A DNA stretch of 64,000 bases from GCA-2746605 sp963704835 (GTDB lineage: Bacteria > Bacteroidota > Ignavibacteria > Ignavibacteriales > Melioribacteraceae), in assembly GCA_963704835.1 (NCBI GenBank), contig CAVPHW010000003.1, positions 434,001 through 498,000 of the forward strand. Direction: 5' to 3'. A program made the position numbers and the translations under genes. Below, piece by piece: positions 1 to 8,614 of the stretch (position 1 is its first letter; the number at the start of each line of letters is the position of its first letter). The notes beneath the pieces are model-generated. The model worked only from the letters and a program-made list of their open reading frames with translations, ran no database searches and had not been told where the DNA came from.

Positions 1-1
1 T

Positions 2-277
2 ACAACTAGCGAAATTACTAGATTTGTAAAAAATAATATAAACTCTATTGGATATGGCGGAATTGGTTATACTGATAGTAGTATGCAATGCAATGTTAAC
101 GGAGTTGAGCCAACAAGAGAGAATGTTCTTAATAATACCTACCCAATTTCCAGATATTTGAGGTTTTACACATCTAGAAAACCTAAGGGCAATGTAAAAC
201 TTTTTATTGACTGGGTTACTAGCCAAAATGGACAAAAATTAGTTGAATCGATGGGATATATTCCACTTTGGGAATAA
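2..277 (+). CDS. pstS: Phosphate ABC transporter substrate-binding protein PstS, C-terminal part (start lies before the window)
   Basis: Frame 2 is open from the first bases and ends at a TAA at 275-277, giving about 91 residues. The segment matches the last third of PstS: a 'SIGYGGIGY' motif, then 'YPISRYLRFYTSRKP' and the closing 'FIDWVTSQNGQKLVESMGYIPL'-type end. The same order of motifs closes the complete PstS at 424-1323, so the two are tandem paralogues. PstS is the periplasmic or lipid-anchored protein that binds phosphate and hands it to PstCAB. An internal ATG at 83 is not the real start because the homology extends upstream of it. The N-terminal two thirds and the signal sequence are outside the window. 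Confidence 0.9.
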   Translation, partial: TTSEITRFVKNNINSIGYGGIGYTDSSMQCNVNGVEPTRENVLNNTYPISRYLRFYTSRKPKGNVKLFIDWVTSQNGQKLVESMGYIPLWE

Positions 278-302
278 AAACACTTCATAATCTCTTATAA
301 AA

Positions 303-331
303 CTTAACAATTCCTTAACATTACCATAACA
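303..331 (+). promoter_or_regulatory. Pho-box-like operator: three 11-bp direct repeats upstream of pstS
   Basis: CTTAACA at 303-309, CTTAACA at 314-320 and CATAACA at 325-331 are spaced exactly 11 bp start to start, with AT-rich 4-bp spacers. An AT-rich TATATATTT stretch near 349-358 could hold the -10 region. PhoB/PhoP-type regulators are known to bind 7-bp direct repeats spaced 11 bp apart; Bacillus PhoP uses TTAACA-like units. The position, about 90-120 bp before the second pstS, fits phosphate-starvation control of the pst operon. The repeat geometry is seen directly; the regulator is inferred. Confidence 0.6.
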
Positions 332-423
332 TCAAAACATCTGAATAGATATATATTTACAGGAATAAATAATTTCTTGTTTTCAGTAAAATAAAAAAGT
401 CATTAAATAAGTTCGAGGGAAAA

Positions 424-1323
424 ATGAAAAGTAAAATGTTAGTTGTATTCACAATGTTATTATTTGCTGCTGTTGTTTTTACAGGCTGCAAGAAAAAGGA
501 AGAAGTAGAAAAAAGTGTTGTTTCTGTAAAAGGTTCAGATACTATGGTTAACCTTTCACAGAAATGGGCTGAAACTTATATGCAGAAAAATCCGAATGCA
601 TCAATTCAAGTAACTGGTGGTGGTTCGGGAACCGGAGTTGCATCGCTACTTAATAAAACTGTTGATATCGCGAATGCAAGTAGGGAATTCAAAAGTGCTG
701 AATACGCTAAGGCAAAAGAGTTAGGTATTTCTCCAAAAGAATTTAAAGTTGCACTCGATGGAATTGCTGTAATTGTTAGTACAGATAATCCAATAAGTGA
801 GTTAACAATTGCTCAAATTAGGGACATTTTCATTGGCAAAATTAAAAACTGGAAAGAACTTGGTGGAGCAGATTTTCCCATAATTTTATATGGTAGAGAA
901 AACAGTAGTGGTACATACGAGTTTTTTAAAGACCATGTTTTAGGCAAAGATGAAAGAGGCAATACAAGAGATTTTGATAATTCAACTCAAGTTTTGCAAG
1001 GAACAGCAGCACTTGGAGAAGCAGTTGCGAGAGATATAAAAAGTGTTGGTTATGGTGGAGTTGGTTATTTTGCGGCACGAACAGATGTAAAAATTCTTAA
1101 AGTAAAAGCAGATAATAATTCTCCCGCAATCGCCCCCGCTGAAGGTGGAAAAGTGAATTATGATGCAATCTGGAGTGGCAATTATTCAATTTCTCGTTAT
1201 CTTTACTGCTATACAAATGGTTCTGGTGATCAAAAAATAAAAGATTTTATGGATTTCATTCTTTCACAAGAAGGTCAAGACTTGGTTAAACAAATGGAGT
1301 ATATCCCTTTACCATCAAAATAA
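424..1323 (+). CDS. pstS: Phosphate ABC transporter substrate-binding lipoprotein PstS
   Basis: A 299-residue phosphate-binding protein. Residues 1-21 form a lipoprotein signal with lipobox 'VFTGC', so Cys22 is probably lipidated and the protein sits on the outer face of a membrane. Typical PstS elements follow: 'VKGSDTMVNLSQKWAE', 'TGGGSGTGVASLLN', 'DIANASRE', 'GRENSSGTYEFFKDHVLG', and the C-terminal 'YSISRYLYCYTNG...MEYIPLPSK'. The TGGGSGTG and SSGTYEFF loops are the phosphate-contacting regions in this family. It starts after a GAGGG ribosome-binding site. It is the second pstS in tandem and the first gene after the Pho-box-like repeats, so it probably heads the phosphate-regulated transcript. 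Confidence 0.95.
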   Translation: MKSKMLVVFTMLLFAAVVFTGCKKKEEVEKSVVSVKGSDTMVNLSQKWAETYMQKNPNASIQVTGGGSGTGVASLLNKTVDIANASREFKSAEYAKAKELGISPKEFKVALDGIAVIVSTDNPISELTIAQIRDIFIGKIKNWKELGGADFPIILYGRENSSGTYEFFKDHVLGKDERGNTRDFDNSTQVLQGTAALGEAVARDIKSVGYGGVGYFAARTDVKILKVKADNNSPAIAPAEGGKVNYDAIWSGNYSISRYLYCYTNGSGDQKIKDFMDFILSQEGQDLVKQMEYIPLPSK

Positions 1324-1373
1324 TTATTTAATTTTTCTTAATCTTAGTCTATTGTTCGAGGGGTCGAAAAAAG

Positions 1374-2450
1374 ATGAAAAAATATTTATTAGTATTTGTA
1401 TTGTTTATATTATCAAGTTTTGTAATTCAAGCACAGGAGGAACCTAAGGGAAAAATTCATGGGTATATGTTCGGCGACTATTTTTATAATATAGCGAGAG
1501 ATCAAAATTCTGTTCCTAACTCTGTTGAAAAAGGAGAGAAAGATTTTAATGGCTTTCAGTTTAGAAGGATTTATTTTGGGTATGATTATAAAATAAGCCC
1601 AATTTTTAGTTCTAGATTAAGACTAGAAGCGGATCAAAAAGAAGAAACCAGCGGTGGGAAATTTGGATTATTTGTTAAGGATGCTTACTTAAAATGGAAT
1701 GATATTTTTAGTGGCTCAGACTTGATTATTGGACTTTCGCCAACCCCAACATTTGAGATTTCTGAATCTTATTGGGGATATAGATCCTTAGAAAAGACAA
1801 TTGTAGATTTGAGAAAGGTCGGTTCCTCACGCGATTTTGGAATAAATCTAAAAGGCAAAATTAACAGTAGCGGAACAATCAAATATATGTTAATGATTGC
1901 AAATGGAGAGGGGAATACTGGGGAAGATAACAATCAAAAGAAAATTTATGCTCATTTAGCTGTAGAACCGATCAAAAATCTAACTTTTAGTTTAAATGGA
2001 GATGTTGGATTTCAAGAAAATATTTCAGACCCCAACTCAAGTGGTACTTTAAGTAATAATATTATTAAATCAGTGTTTTTTGTGGGATATAAAAATCCAG
2101 GGAACTATAGTTTAGGTGTCGAAGGGTTTTATCAATTAACTCAAAATGAACTTACAACATCGCAGGCAAAGGAAGATGCAGGTTCTATGGGTGTTTCTAT
2201 TTTTGCTTCAGCAGATTTATCTGAAAAATTTGCTCTTGTTGGTAGGTATGATTTTTTTGATCCAATAAGGAACACTGGTTACGAAGGTGATACGAGAAAC
2301 TATTTCCTTGCAGCTGTAAATTATAAGCCTGACCCTAATGTTTGGATAATGCCAAATATTATTGTGGAAACTTATGAGAATTCAACATCCGGATTAAGTT
2401 TTGATTCAGCAATAACTGGAAGACTTACTATTTTCTATAACTTTTTATAG
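1374..2450 (+). CDS. Outer-membrane porin-like beta-barrel protein in the pst operon
   Basis: 358 residues beginning with a cleavable signal peptide (about residues 1-20, ending 'VIQAQ'). The rest has the alternating, aromatic-rich beta-strand pattern of an outer-membrane barrel, for example 'FNGFQFRRIYFGYDYKI', 'SSRLRLEADQKE' and a final strand ending in Phe-Leu. It resembles phosphate-selective porin (OprO/OprP-like) and related barrels, although I cannot name the exact family. It lies between pstS and pstC on the same strand with about 50-60 bp gaps and shares the unusual CGAGGG(G) ribosome-binding site with pstS. The natural inference is a phosphate-starvation-induced pore for phosphate crossing the outer membrane; substrate is not shown by the sequence. 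Confidence 0.75.
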   Translation: MKKYLLVFVLFILSSFVIQAQEEPKGKIHGYMFGDYFYNIARDQNSVPNSVEKGEKDFNGFQFRRIYFGYDYKISPIFSSRLRLEADQKEETSGGKFGLFVKDAYLKWNDIFSGSDLIIGLSPTPTFEISESYWGYRSLEKTIVDLRKVGSSRDFGINLKGKINSSGTIKYMLMIANGEGNTGEDNNQKKIYAHLAVEPIKNLTFSLNGDVGFQENISDPNSSGTLSNNIIKSVFFVGYKNPGNYSLGVEGFYQLTQNELTTSQAKEDAGSMGVSIFASADLSEKFALVGRYDFFDPIRNTGYEGDTRNYFLAAVNYKPDPNVWIMPNIIVETYENSTSGLSFDSAITGRLTIFYNFL

Positions 2451-2511
2451 TACTATACAAACTGGACGAACGAATAAACTCAATGATTTTAATGCGAACT
2501 TAATCTAACAC

Positions 2512-3477
2512 ATGGAAGAACAATCTGAAAATATCTCCCCATACAGCAAAAAAATTGCTTTAAGTACACGCATAAAAGAGAGTATTATAAAATATTTTTT
2601 TGCAGTAAACGGTGCTGTTGCTTTAGTATTTATAGTACTCATCTTTATTTTCTTGTTTAAGGAAGGAATTAATGCTTTAAACAATATTGGTGTTTTGGAT
2701 TTTCTTTATTATGATCAAGTTCAACTTGATGATTCAATCAAAAGACTGTATGAATGGTATCCAACTTCAAGTGAAGAAAGGTATTCATTAATTCCACTTA
2801 TTGTCGGAACATTATTAACAGCTATTCCAGCTACTTTAATATCTACTTTTTTTGGAGTTGGTGCCGGAGTTTATCTTTCTGAAATTGCAAAACCAAATGC
2901 AAGAGAATTTTTAAAACCTCTAATTGAACTATTTGCAGGAATTCCAACCGTTGTGCTTGGCTTTTTAATGTTAGTTGTTGGAGCAAGTTTTTTTAATGAC
3001 CTATTAGAACCAACGAATAGGCTAAATGCTTTTATTGCAGCTTTAGGTCTTTCATTTGTAATTATTCCCATAATTGCTTCCATGACAGAAGATGCACTTC
3101 GGTCAATCCCACGGGAATTAAGAATGGCTTCTTATGGATTAGGGGCAACTAAGTGGCAAACAATCAGTAAAGTAATTCTACCGGCTGCATTTAGTGGTGT
3201 TTCAGCAAGTATAATTCTTGGATTTGGTCGGGCAATTGGAGAAACAATGATTGTTCTTATGGCTTCCGGTAATGCTGCAAATATTACATCAGATATATTT
3301 TTAAGTGTTAGAACAATGACAGCAACAATTGCCGCTGAAATGGGGGAAGTTTCTCAAGGCTCTGATCATTATTACGCTTTATTTTTTATTGGTATAATCT
3401 TGTTTACTTTAACATTTTTCCTAAATCTTTTAGCAGAAATTATTATCAACAAAATGAGAAAAAAGAATGTTTTTTAG
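2512..3477 (+). CDS. pstC: Phosphate ABC transporter permease PstC
   Basis: 321-residue inner-membrane permease with about six transmembrane segments. A hydrophobic N-terminal helix (around residues 33-50) is followed by a periplasmic stretch and the core permease region. The ABC-permease coupling loop 'ELRMASYGLGATKWQTISKV' lies near residue 200, and 'GFGRAIGETMIVLMASGN' is the conserved PstC signature after it. PstC pairs with PstA to form the channel through which PstB drives phosphate import. It is followed 12 bp later by pstA. The length is normal, and no ribosome-binding site is obvious before the ATG. Confidence 0.94.
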   Translation: MEEQSENISPYSKKIALSTRIKESIIKYFFAVNGAVALVFIVLIFIFLFKEGINALNNIGVLDFLYYDQVQLDDSIKRLYEWYPTSSEERYSLIPLIVGTLLTAIPATLISTFFGVGAGVYLSEIAKPNAREFLKPLIELFAGIPTVVLGFLMLVVGASFFNDLLEPTNRLNAFIAALGLSFVIIPIIASMTEDALRSIPRELRMASYGLGATKWQTISKVILPAAFSGVSASIILGFGRAIGETMIVLMASGNAANITSDIFLSVRTMTATIAAEMGEVSQGSDHYYALFFIGIILFTLTFFLNLLAEIIINKMRKKNVF

Positions 3478-3489
3478 CGAGGATTTAAT

Positions 3490-4437
3490 TTGGATTTAAT
3501 GAAAAAAAATAAAGACCTAGCCGGTAAATTTTTTATAGGTTCAACTAAAATCTTGTTTGGTTTTTTGGTTCTAGTCTTGTTCATGATTTTAGGTAAAATA
3601 TTTTATGAAGGAATTGGAATTATTAGTTTAGAATTCCTTTTTGATGAGCCACGAAATAATATGACGGAAGGCGGAATTTGGCCTGCAATATTTGGAACAT
3701 TAGCCGTTACAATGGTTATGATTTTAATAGCCGTTCCAATAGGAGTATTTGCAGCAGTTTACCTTAATGAATATGCTAAAGATACTTTTTTGACTAGAAT
3801 AATAAGAACAGCTGTCAACAATTTGGCGGGAGTTCCATCCATTGTATTTGGTTTATTTGGATTGGGATTCTTTATTTTGTTTATTGGGCAGGGAATTGAT
3901 GAAGTTCTTGGAACCGGATTAATTTGGGGACAGCCTTGTTTGCTATGGGCTGCAGCTACATTAGCAGTTTTAGTTTTGCCAATAGTTATTGTCTCAACTT
4001 TAGAAGCACTTAATTCTGTCCATAAAAGTCATAGAGATGCGTCATACGGTTTGGGTGCAACGAAATGGGAGACAATTAAGAAAATTGTATTGCCCCAAGC
4101 AAAACCAGGAATTTTAACAGGCACTATTTTAGCAATTGGTCGTGGTGCAGGTGAAACGGCTCCAATTTTATTTTTAGGTGCTGCTTTCTTTTTGCCAAAC
4201 TTACCGGTTGTTGATTTGTGCATTGGAGATTATTGCATTCCAATGATAAATCCGGCTGAACAATTTATGTATTTGGCATATCATATTTTTATTTTAACAA
4301 CACAATCAGCAAATCCAACTTTAACATTGCCAATACAGTATGGCTCAACTTTAGTATTAATTGGTATCACATTTTTATTAAATATTACTGCAATTTATTT
4401 TAGATATAAATACAGAAAAGCTCTAGGAAAATTTTAA
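3490..4437 (+). CDS. pstA: Phosphate ABC transporter permease PstA
   Basis: 315 residues with about six membrane helices. It shows the PstA hallmarks 'NNLAGVPSIVFGLFGLGFF', the coupling loop 'HRDASYGLGATKWETIKKI' and 'AIGRGAGETAPILFLGAA'. It forms the translocation channel with PstC. The start is either TTG at 3490, 6 bp after a GAGGA ribosome-binding site, or ATG at 3499; the spacing favours TTG. The small spacing from pstC and to pstB indicates one transcript. Confidence 0.93.
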   Translation: MDLMKKNKDLAGKFFIGSTKILFGFLVLVLFMILGKIFYEGIGIISLEFLFDEPRNNMTEGGIWPAIFGTLAVTMVMILIAVPIGVFAAVYLNEYAKDTFLTRIIRTAVNNLAGVPSIVFGLFGLGFFILFIGQGIDEVLGTGLIWGQPCLLWAAATLAVLVLPIVIVSTLEALNSVHKSHRDASYGLGATKWETIKKIVLPQAKPGILTGTILAIGRGAGETAPILFLGAAFFLPNLPVVDLCIGDYCIPMINPAEQFMYLAYHIFILTTQSANPTLTLPIQYGSTLVLIGITFLLNITAIYFRYKYRKALGKF

Positions 4438-4455
4438 TACGAGAAATGTAAGTAA

Positions 4456-5215
4456 ATGAAAAAGACAAAGATTTCAACTGAGGATTTGTGTCTCTATTAC
4501 GGAGAGAAACAGGCATTGAATAATATTTCAATGTCGATACCTGAAAAGCAAGTGACTGCATTTATTGGTCCTTCAGGATGTGGTAAATCAACATATCTCC
4601 GAACTATAAATAGAATGAATGACTTAATCCCTGGTGTAAAAATAACCGGCAAAGTTCTTGTTGATGGAATAGACATTTATGATAAAAATTTAGATGTAGT
4701 GAACCTGAGAAAAAGAATTGGAATGGTTTTCCAAAAAGCAAATCTTATTTCCTAAAACTATTTATGAAAACTTAATTTATGGTCCATCAATAAATGGGAT
4801 AAAAGATAAAAAAAAGCTGCAAGAAATTGTTGAGACAACTCTTAACCAAGCAGCTATTTGGAATGAAGTAAAAGACAGATTGCATGAATCCGCATTAAGT
4901 TTATCGGGTGGACAGCAGCAGCGACTTTGTATTGCACGAGCATTAGCCGTGAAACCGGATATAATTCTTATGGATGAACCTGCAAGTGCACTTGATCCAC
5001 TTTCAACGGGCAAAATTGAGGAATTAATTCACGATCTAAAAAAAGAATATACAATTGTTATTGTTACACATAACATGCAGCAAGCTGCAAGAGTAAGTGA
5101 TAAAACGGCTTTCTTTTATTTGGGCGAATTAATTGAATTTGATAATACAACTAAGATTTTTACTAATCCAAAAGTAAAACAAACAGAAGATTACATTACC
5201 GGCAGATTTGGGTAA
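4456..5215 (+). CDS. pstB: Phosphate ABC transporter ATP-binding protein PstB (frameshifted as read)
   Basis: ATPase of the phosphate importer. Walker A 'GPSGCGKST' and the Q-loop 'GMVFQKANL' are in the first frame, which stops at a TAA (4753-4755). The next frame, open from upstream of 4718 to 5215, carries 'FPKTIYENLIYG', the signature 'LSGGQQQR', Walker B 'IILMDEPASALDP' and the switch His in 'VTHNMQQ'. Removing one base near 4747 (CTT-A-TTT) restores a continuous 252-residue protein with the family's 'FPK-IYEN' spacing, the normal PstB length. Because everything else is intact and the rest of the operon is complete, a sequencing indel is more likely than a dead gene. Confidence 0.9.
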
Positions 5216-5233
5216 AAAGTTAAGAGGAAAACA

Positions 5234-5941
5234 ATGGAAAGACAATTTGAAGTTCATTTAGGCAAGTTAAGAACACGGATTATTAAAATGTCTAGTTTGG
5301 TTGAAGAACAAATGGAACTTGCAATTAGTGCAGTATTAGAAGAAAACCTAGAACTAACTAATTTGGTGATTGAGCGAGAAGAAAAAATTAACAAGTTAGA
5401 TAGGAAAATCGAAAAGACATGTCAAAAAATTATTGCCCTAAGTCAACCAGTTGCAATTGATTTAAGATTAGTAATTTCTGCCCTAACAATTAACACAAAT
5501 TTAGAAAGATTAGGAGATTTAGCGAAAAATATTGCCAAAAGTTTTCAAATTCTGAAGAAAAAACCACTTTTTTTGGAAAAGACTAATTTTGTTGAAATGA
5601 CCATAACTGTGAAAAAGATGATTAAAGATGCCATTGATTCATTTAATAATAACGATGCGATTCTAGCTAGAAAAGTAATTGAGGCAGATACTACTCTTGA
5701 TGCGCTATTCGCTGAGAACAGAAAAATTTTGATTGAAATAATGAAAAAAGACTCAAATGATATTGACGAAGCTATTAGTATCTTAGAAATGAGTCGTCAT
5801 TTAGAGAGAGCTGGAGATCATTCCACTAACATTGCTGAAGATGTTTACTTTATTGTTGAGGCGCAATTAATTAAACATAGATACGATAAATTCATTATTT
5901 CGGAGATGGCACAAGATGAAGAAGATGATGAGGAAGAATAA
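5234..5941 (+). CDS. phoU: Phosphate signalling complex protein PhoU
   Basis: 235 residues, all-helical, with the duplicated PhoU domain: first repeat around residues 8-110 ('LGDLAKNIAKS'), second around 115-215 ('LERAGDHSTNIAEDVYFIVE'). The E/D-rich helix faces (ERLGDLAKN and ERAGDHSTN) are the metal-binding motifs known in PhoU proteins. PhoU links PstB transport activity to the sensor kinase that controls the Pho regulon, and also limits toxic phosphate uptake. It follows pstB by 18 bp and closes the operon. The C-terminus is very acidic. Confidence 0.93.
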   Translation: MERQFEVHLGKLRTRIIKMSSLVEEQMELAISAVLEENLELTNLVIEREEKINKLDRKIEKTCQKIIALSQPVAIDLRLVISALTINTNLERLGDLAKNIAKSFQILKKKPLFLEKTNFVEMTITVKKMIKDAIDSFNNNDAILARKVIEADTTLDALFAENRKILIEIMKKDSNDIDEAISILEMSRHLERAGDHSTNIAEDVYFIVEAQLIKHRYDKFIISEMAQDEEDDEEE

Positions 5942-6049
5942 AGGCCTTTTTGGATGTATTTAAATATGTTTTTCATGAAATAAATAATTTGACAAATTTT
6001 AATCATTTCCGTACTTTTACAAGTCTAATCAAGATTTAATGGAGCAAAA

Positions 6050-6397
6050 ATGTACGCTATTGTTGATATAGCTGGACAACAATTCAAAGTTGAAGAAAAT
6101 TCTAAGCATTACGTGCCTAAATTGGATGTGGAAGTTAATAAATCAGTAACTTTTGATAACGTTCTACTTTTCTCTGATGGTAAAACTACTTCAGTAGGAG
6201 CACCTTCTGTTAAAGGAGTTAAAGTTAAGGCTAAGGTTTTAGAACATCTTAAAGATGATAAAGTTATTGTCTTCAAGAAGAAAAGAAGAAAAGGATATAG
6301 AATTAAAAACGGTCATAGACAACAGCTTTCTAGAATAGAGATTACTAATATTTCTGGCACAAAAGCTAAAAAAGCTGAAGAGAAGGAGATTGAATAA
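6050..6397 (+). CDS. rplU: 50S ribosomal protein L21
   Basis: 115 residues. Begins 'MYAIVDIAGQQFKVEE', the L21 N-terminus, and contains 'FKKKRRKGYRIKNGHRQQ', the basic 23S rRNA-binding stretch of the family. The protein is slightly longer than the usual ~103 residues because of a Lys/Glu-rich tail. A GGAG ribosome-binding site precedes the ATG. Its TAA overlaps the ATG of rpmA (TAATG), the standard L21-L27 pair. Confidence 0.97.
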   Translation: MYAIVDIAGQQFKVEENSKHYVPKLDVEVNKSVTFDNVLLFSDGKTTSVGAPSVKGVKVKAKVLEHLKDDKVIVFKKKRRKGYRIKNGHRQQLSRIEITNISGTKAKKAEEKEIE

Positions 6398-6657
6398 TGG
6401 CTCATAAAAAAGGACAAGGTTCAACTAGAAACGGAAGAGATAGTAATCCACAGTATCTTGGAGTTAAAAAATTTGGTGGAGAAGTAGTTACTGCTGGTTC
6501 AATTATTATTCGTCAGAGAGGAACTAAATTTCATCCTGGTAATAATGTTAAAAAAGGGAGTGACGATACTTTATTTGCTATAAGTGATGGACTTGTAAAA
6601 TTTGAAAAGAAAAAAAATAATAGAAGATTTGTTAGCGTTTATGAAACTTTGAACTAA
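6397..6657 (+). CDS. rpmA: 50S ribosomal protein L27
   Basis: 86 residues beginning 'MAHKKGQGSTRNGRDSNPQ', the diagnostic L27 N-terminus, with 'GSIIIRQRGTKFHPG' in the centre. The N-terminal tail of L27 reaches the peptidyl transferase centre. It has no extended pre-sequence of the kind cleaved in Firmicutes. It is translationally coupled to rplU and is followed 24 bp later by a strong terminator. Confidence 0.97.
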   Translation: MAHKKGQGSTRNGRDSNPQYLGVKKFGGEVVTAGSIIIRQRGTKFHPGNNVKKGSDDTLFAISDGLVKFEKKKNNRRFVSVYETLN

Positions 6658-6681
6658 TTGATTCTAAAAATTTAGTTAATG

Positions 6682-6714
6682 AAAAACCCCTCTAATTTGA
6701 GGGGTTTTTTGTTT
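6682..6714 (+). terminator. Rho-independent terminator of rplU-rpmA
   Basis: Perfect 11-bp inverted repeat AAAAACCCCTC / GAGGGGTTTTT (6682-6692 and 6699-6709) around a 6-nt loop, continuing into a T-rich run. It lies 24 bp after rpmA; its A-rich left arm may also let it work for the minus strand. Confidence 0.9.
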
Positions 6715-6797
6715 TATTTAAATATTTTATTCAATCCTCTTTATAGATGAATTTAACTTCTTCAACATTTTGATTGGCAGATTTATTCGAAGACTTG

Positions 6798-7640
6798 CTA
6801 AAGTGGTTTTATGAAAAAATAATCTAAAGTTATCCATCTTAATTCCATATATTCCCTAAAGGCTCTTGCCCATTTAATCTCCTCATTAATTGGGACTTCT
6901 ATTATACCATCTCTGTATTTAGTGTTAATACTATTTAATTGTAATTTTTCTTTTGTTATAAACCAATCTGATATTGCTGCTTCGTCAAACTCTATAAAAG
7001 TACAATAAACTTTAATTGAATTTTGGGAAACATAAATTGTGTTTTCATTTGTAATCCATAAATACGATTTAGTGGATAGAAAACTTCTAACATAATCCAA
7101 ACTATCAATTGGTAATAGACTTGTATAAATAAAGCCATTTAATCTCTGGATTTTTAAATTCAATGAATTGATAATAGTATATATATGTTCAACTGTAGAG
7201 GTATCATTAAAACCTAAAGCAATGATACCTTCCGAGTAATCATAAATCGTATTAATTTCAAAAACTCTAAAATCTTTAAATAAACTGTCAGCAGAAAATT
7301 TTATATCTTCCCTTAATGTATCATATGCGGATTTTACTATTTGAAGCTCATAATTTTCATTGGGGAGATTCCCAAAATAGAAATATCCTCGCTTATCTGT
7401 AAACACTGAAACATTAATATTTTGAGATTTCATTTTTACTAAAGCATTTTCAATTCCTATTACTGGGTAGGCAACTAAATCAATGATTTTACCGCTAAAC
7501 TCAATCTTCTTATCCCTTAACTCAGGCTCATTATTTCTATTATTGGTAATTTGGTTCTCTTCACTACAAGAAGTGTTTAACACTATTAGAAGTATTAATG
7601 AAAAAACAAATATTTTGCGACAAAATTTCATTTTATTCAC
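6798..7640 (-). CDS. Lipoprotein with carboxypeptidase-regulatory-like domain
   Basis: 280 residues. The N-terminus is a lipoprotein signal (hydrophobic core, lipobox 'LNTSC', about Cys26). Residues ~45-115 ('FSGKIIDLVAYPVIGIENALVKM...TDKRGYFYFGNLPNENYELQIVKS') form a carboxypeptidase regulatory-like / beta-sandwich domain common in envelope proteins of this group. The C-terminal half is unrecognised. It stands alone between the rpmA terminator and a minus-strand methyltransferase gene ending 48 bp before its start. Function is unknown; a surface-exposed or periplasmic lipoprotein is likely. Confidence 0.7.
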   Translation of the reverse strand: MNKMKFCRKIFVFSLILLIVLNTSCSEENQITNNRNNEPELRDKKIEFSGKIIDLVAYPVIGIENALVKMKSQNINVSVFTDKRGYFYFGNLPNENYELQIVKSAYDTLREDIKFSADSLFKDFRVFEINTIYDYSEGIIALGFNDTSTVEHIYTIINSLNLKIQRLNGFIYTSLLPIDSLDYVRSFLSTKSYLWITNENTIYVSQNSIKVYCTFIEFDEAAISDWFITKEKLQLNSINTKYRDGIIEVPINEEIKWARAFREYMELRWITLDYFFIKPL

Positions 7641-7688
7641 CTCAATAAAGTGTCTATTTATTGGCTATCTGCGAATGTATTTTTTTCT

Positions 7689-8303
7689 TTACGTATTGGA
7701 TATTTTACAACCAGTCATCAAAAAAACTTGATATTTACCATGCGGTTTCTGTACTGAACTTGCTGTCGTAATTTTAAGATTACTAAATCCGGCTTCTTTA
7801 GCTGAGTGTAAGAATTTTTTTCTATCAAATCCCAAATGGAAAACTCCCGTATCCTCTGTATGAAAAGTGCCATCTTCTAAATCTAAATCAGCAATTGCTA
7901 GAAATCCATTTTCATTTAACATATTGTAAAAATCAATAAACATAGAATTTATATTTTCAATATGGTGCATAGTCATTGAAGACATAATTCCATCAAATTT
8001 CCTATCCAATTTGGATTTTGATAAATCCATTTCTAGAATTTCTAGAGTACACCCTAAATTCTCTCTTTTGGTTTCCAATTCTTTGTTCATGGAATTTGAT
8101 ACATCAACTGCTGTTATTTTACTAACATATGGAGCGATGTTTTCTAATAATAAGCCGGTTCCGGATCCAAAATCCATTATCTGCATGGTTTTATTTAATG
8201 ATATATTTTCACGAATTGAGTTAGCAATATTTCCAACATTATTAACTCTGTTTTCGTCTTTATCATAATTATTTGCTTTTTTTTCAAAGTAGTCTTTATT
8301 CAT
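7689..8303 (-). CDS. Class I SAM-dependent methyltransferase
   Basis: 204 residues with the Rossmann-fold methyltransferase motifs: motif I 'IMDFGSGTGLLLENIA' (about residues 42-57), an acidic post-I 'ITAVDVSNSM', motif II/III region 'FDGIMSSMTMHHIENIN' and post motif 'LNENGFLAIADL'. It resembles UbiE/Methyltransf_11-type small-molecule methyltransferases. The substrate cannot be told from the sequence. It has the same orientation as its neighbours with no clear functional link. Confidence 0.8.
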   Translation of the reverse strand: MNKDYFEKKANNYDKDENRVNNVGNIANSIRENISLNKTMQIMDFGSGTGLLLENIAPYVSKITAVDVSNSMNKELETKRENLGCTLEILEMDLSKSKLDRKFDGIMSSMTMHHIENINSMFIDFYNMLNENGFLAIADLDLEDGTFHTEDTGVFHLGFDRKKFLHSAKEAGFSNLKITTASSVQKPHGKYQVFLMTGCKISNT

Positions 8304-8368
8304 TAAATCTTCGCTTTATAGGTGTCACTCAAAACATTTTTTAATTGATTATTACTTTGGTATATAAC

Positions 8369-8614
8369 TTATTTTAACAATACCATTTTTTTTGTTTCAG
8401 AATAATTTGCACTTACTATTTTGTAAAAATATATTCCATTTGATAAGTATTCTGCATTAAATTCAACCTCATAACTCCCAGCCACTTTATATTCATCTAC
8501 TAATTTCATAATTTTTCTTCCTAAAACATCGTAAATATAAATTTGAGTATTTCCACTTTTTGATAAAGAATATTGAATTTTTGTGTTCGGATTAAATGGA
8601 TTAGGATAATTTTG
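8369..8614 (-). repeat. Direct repeat copy A encoding a T9SS sorting domain
   Basis: 246 bp that align without gaps to 9714-9959 with about 15 differences by eye (roughly 94% identity). The similarity begins at the stop codon of each gene and stops at the upstream edge of the sorting domain. It is a modular duplication or gene conversion limited to the export signal. Confidence 0.85.

Noticed and set aside
4711..4756. Programmed +1 frameshift in pstB
   Set aside because: No slippery codon or stimulator is visible, PstB is not known to use recoding, and similar indels occur in eight other genes of the window.
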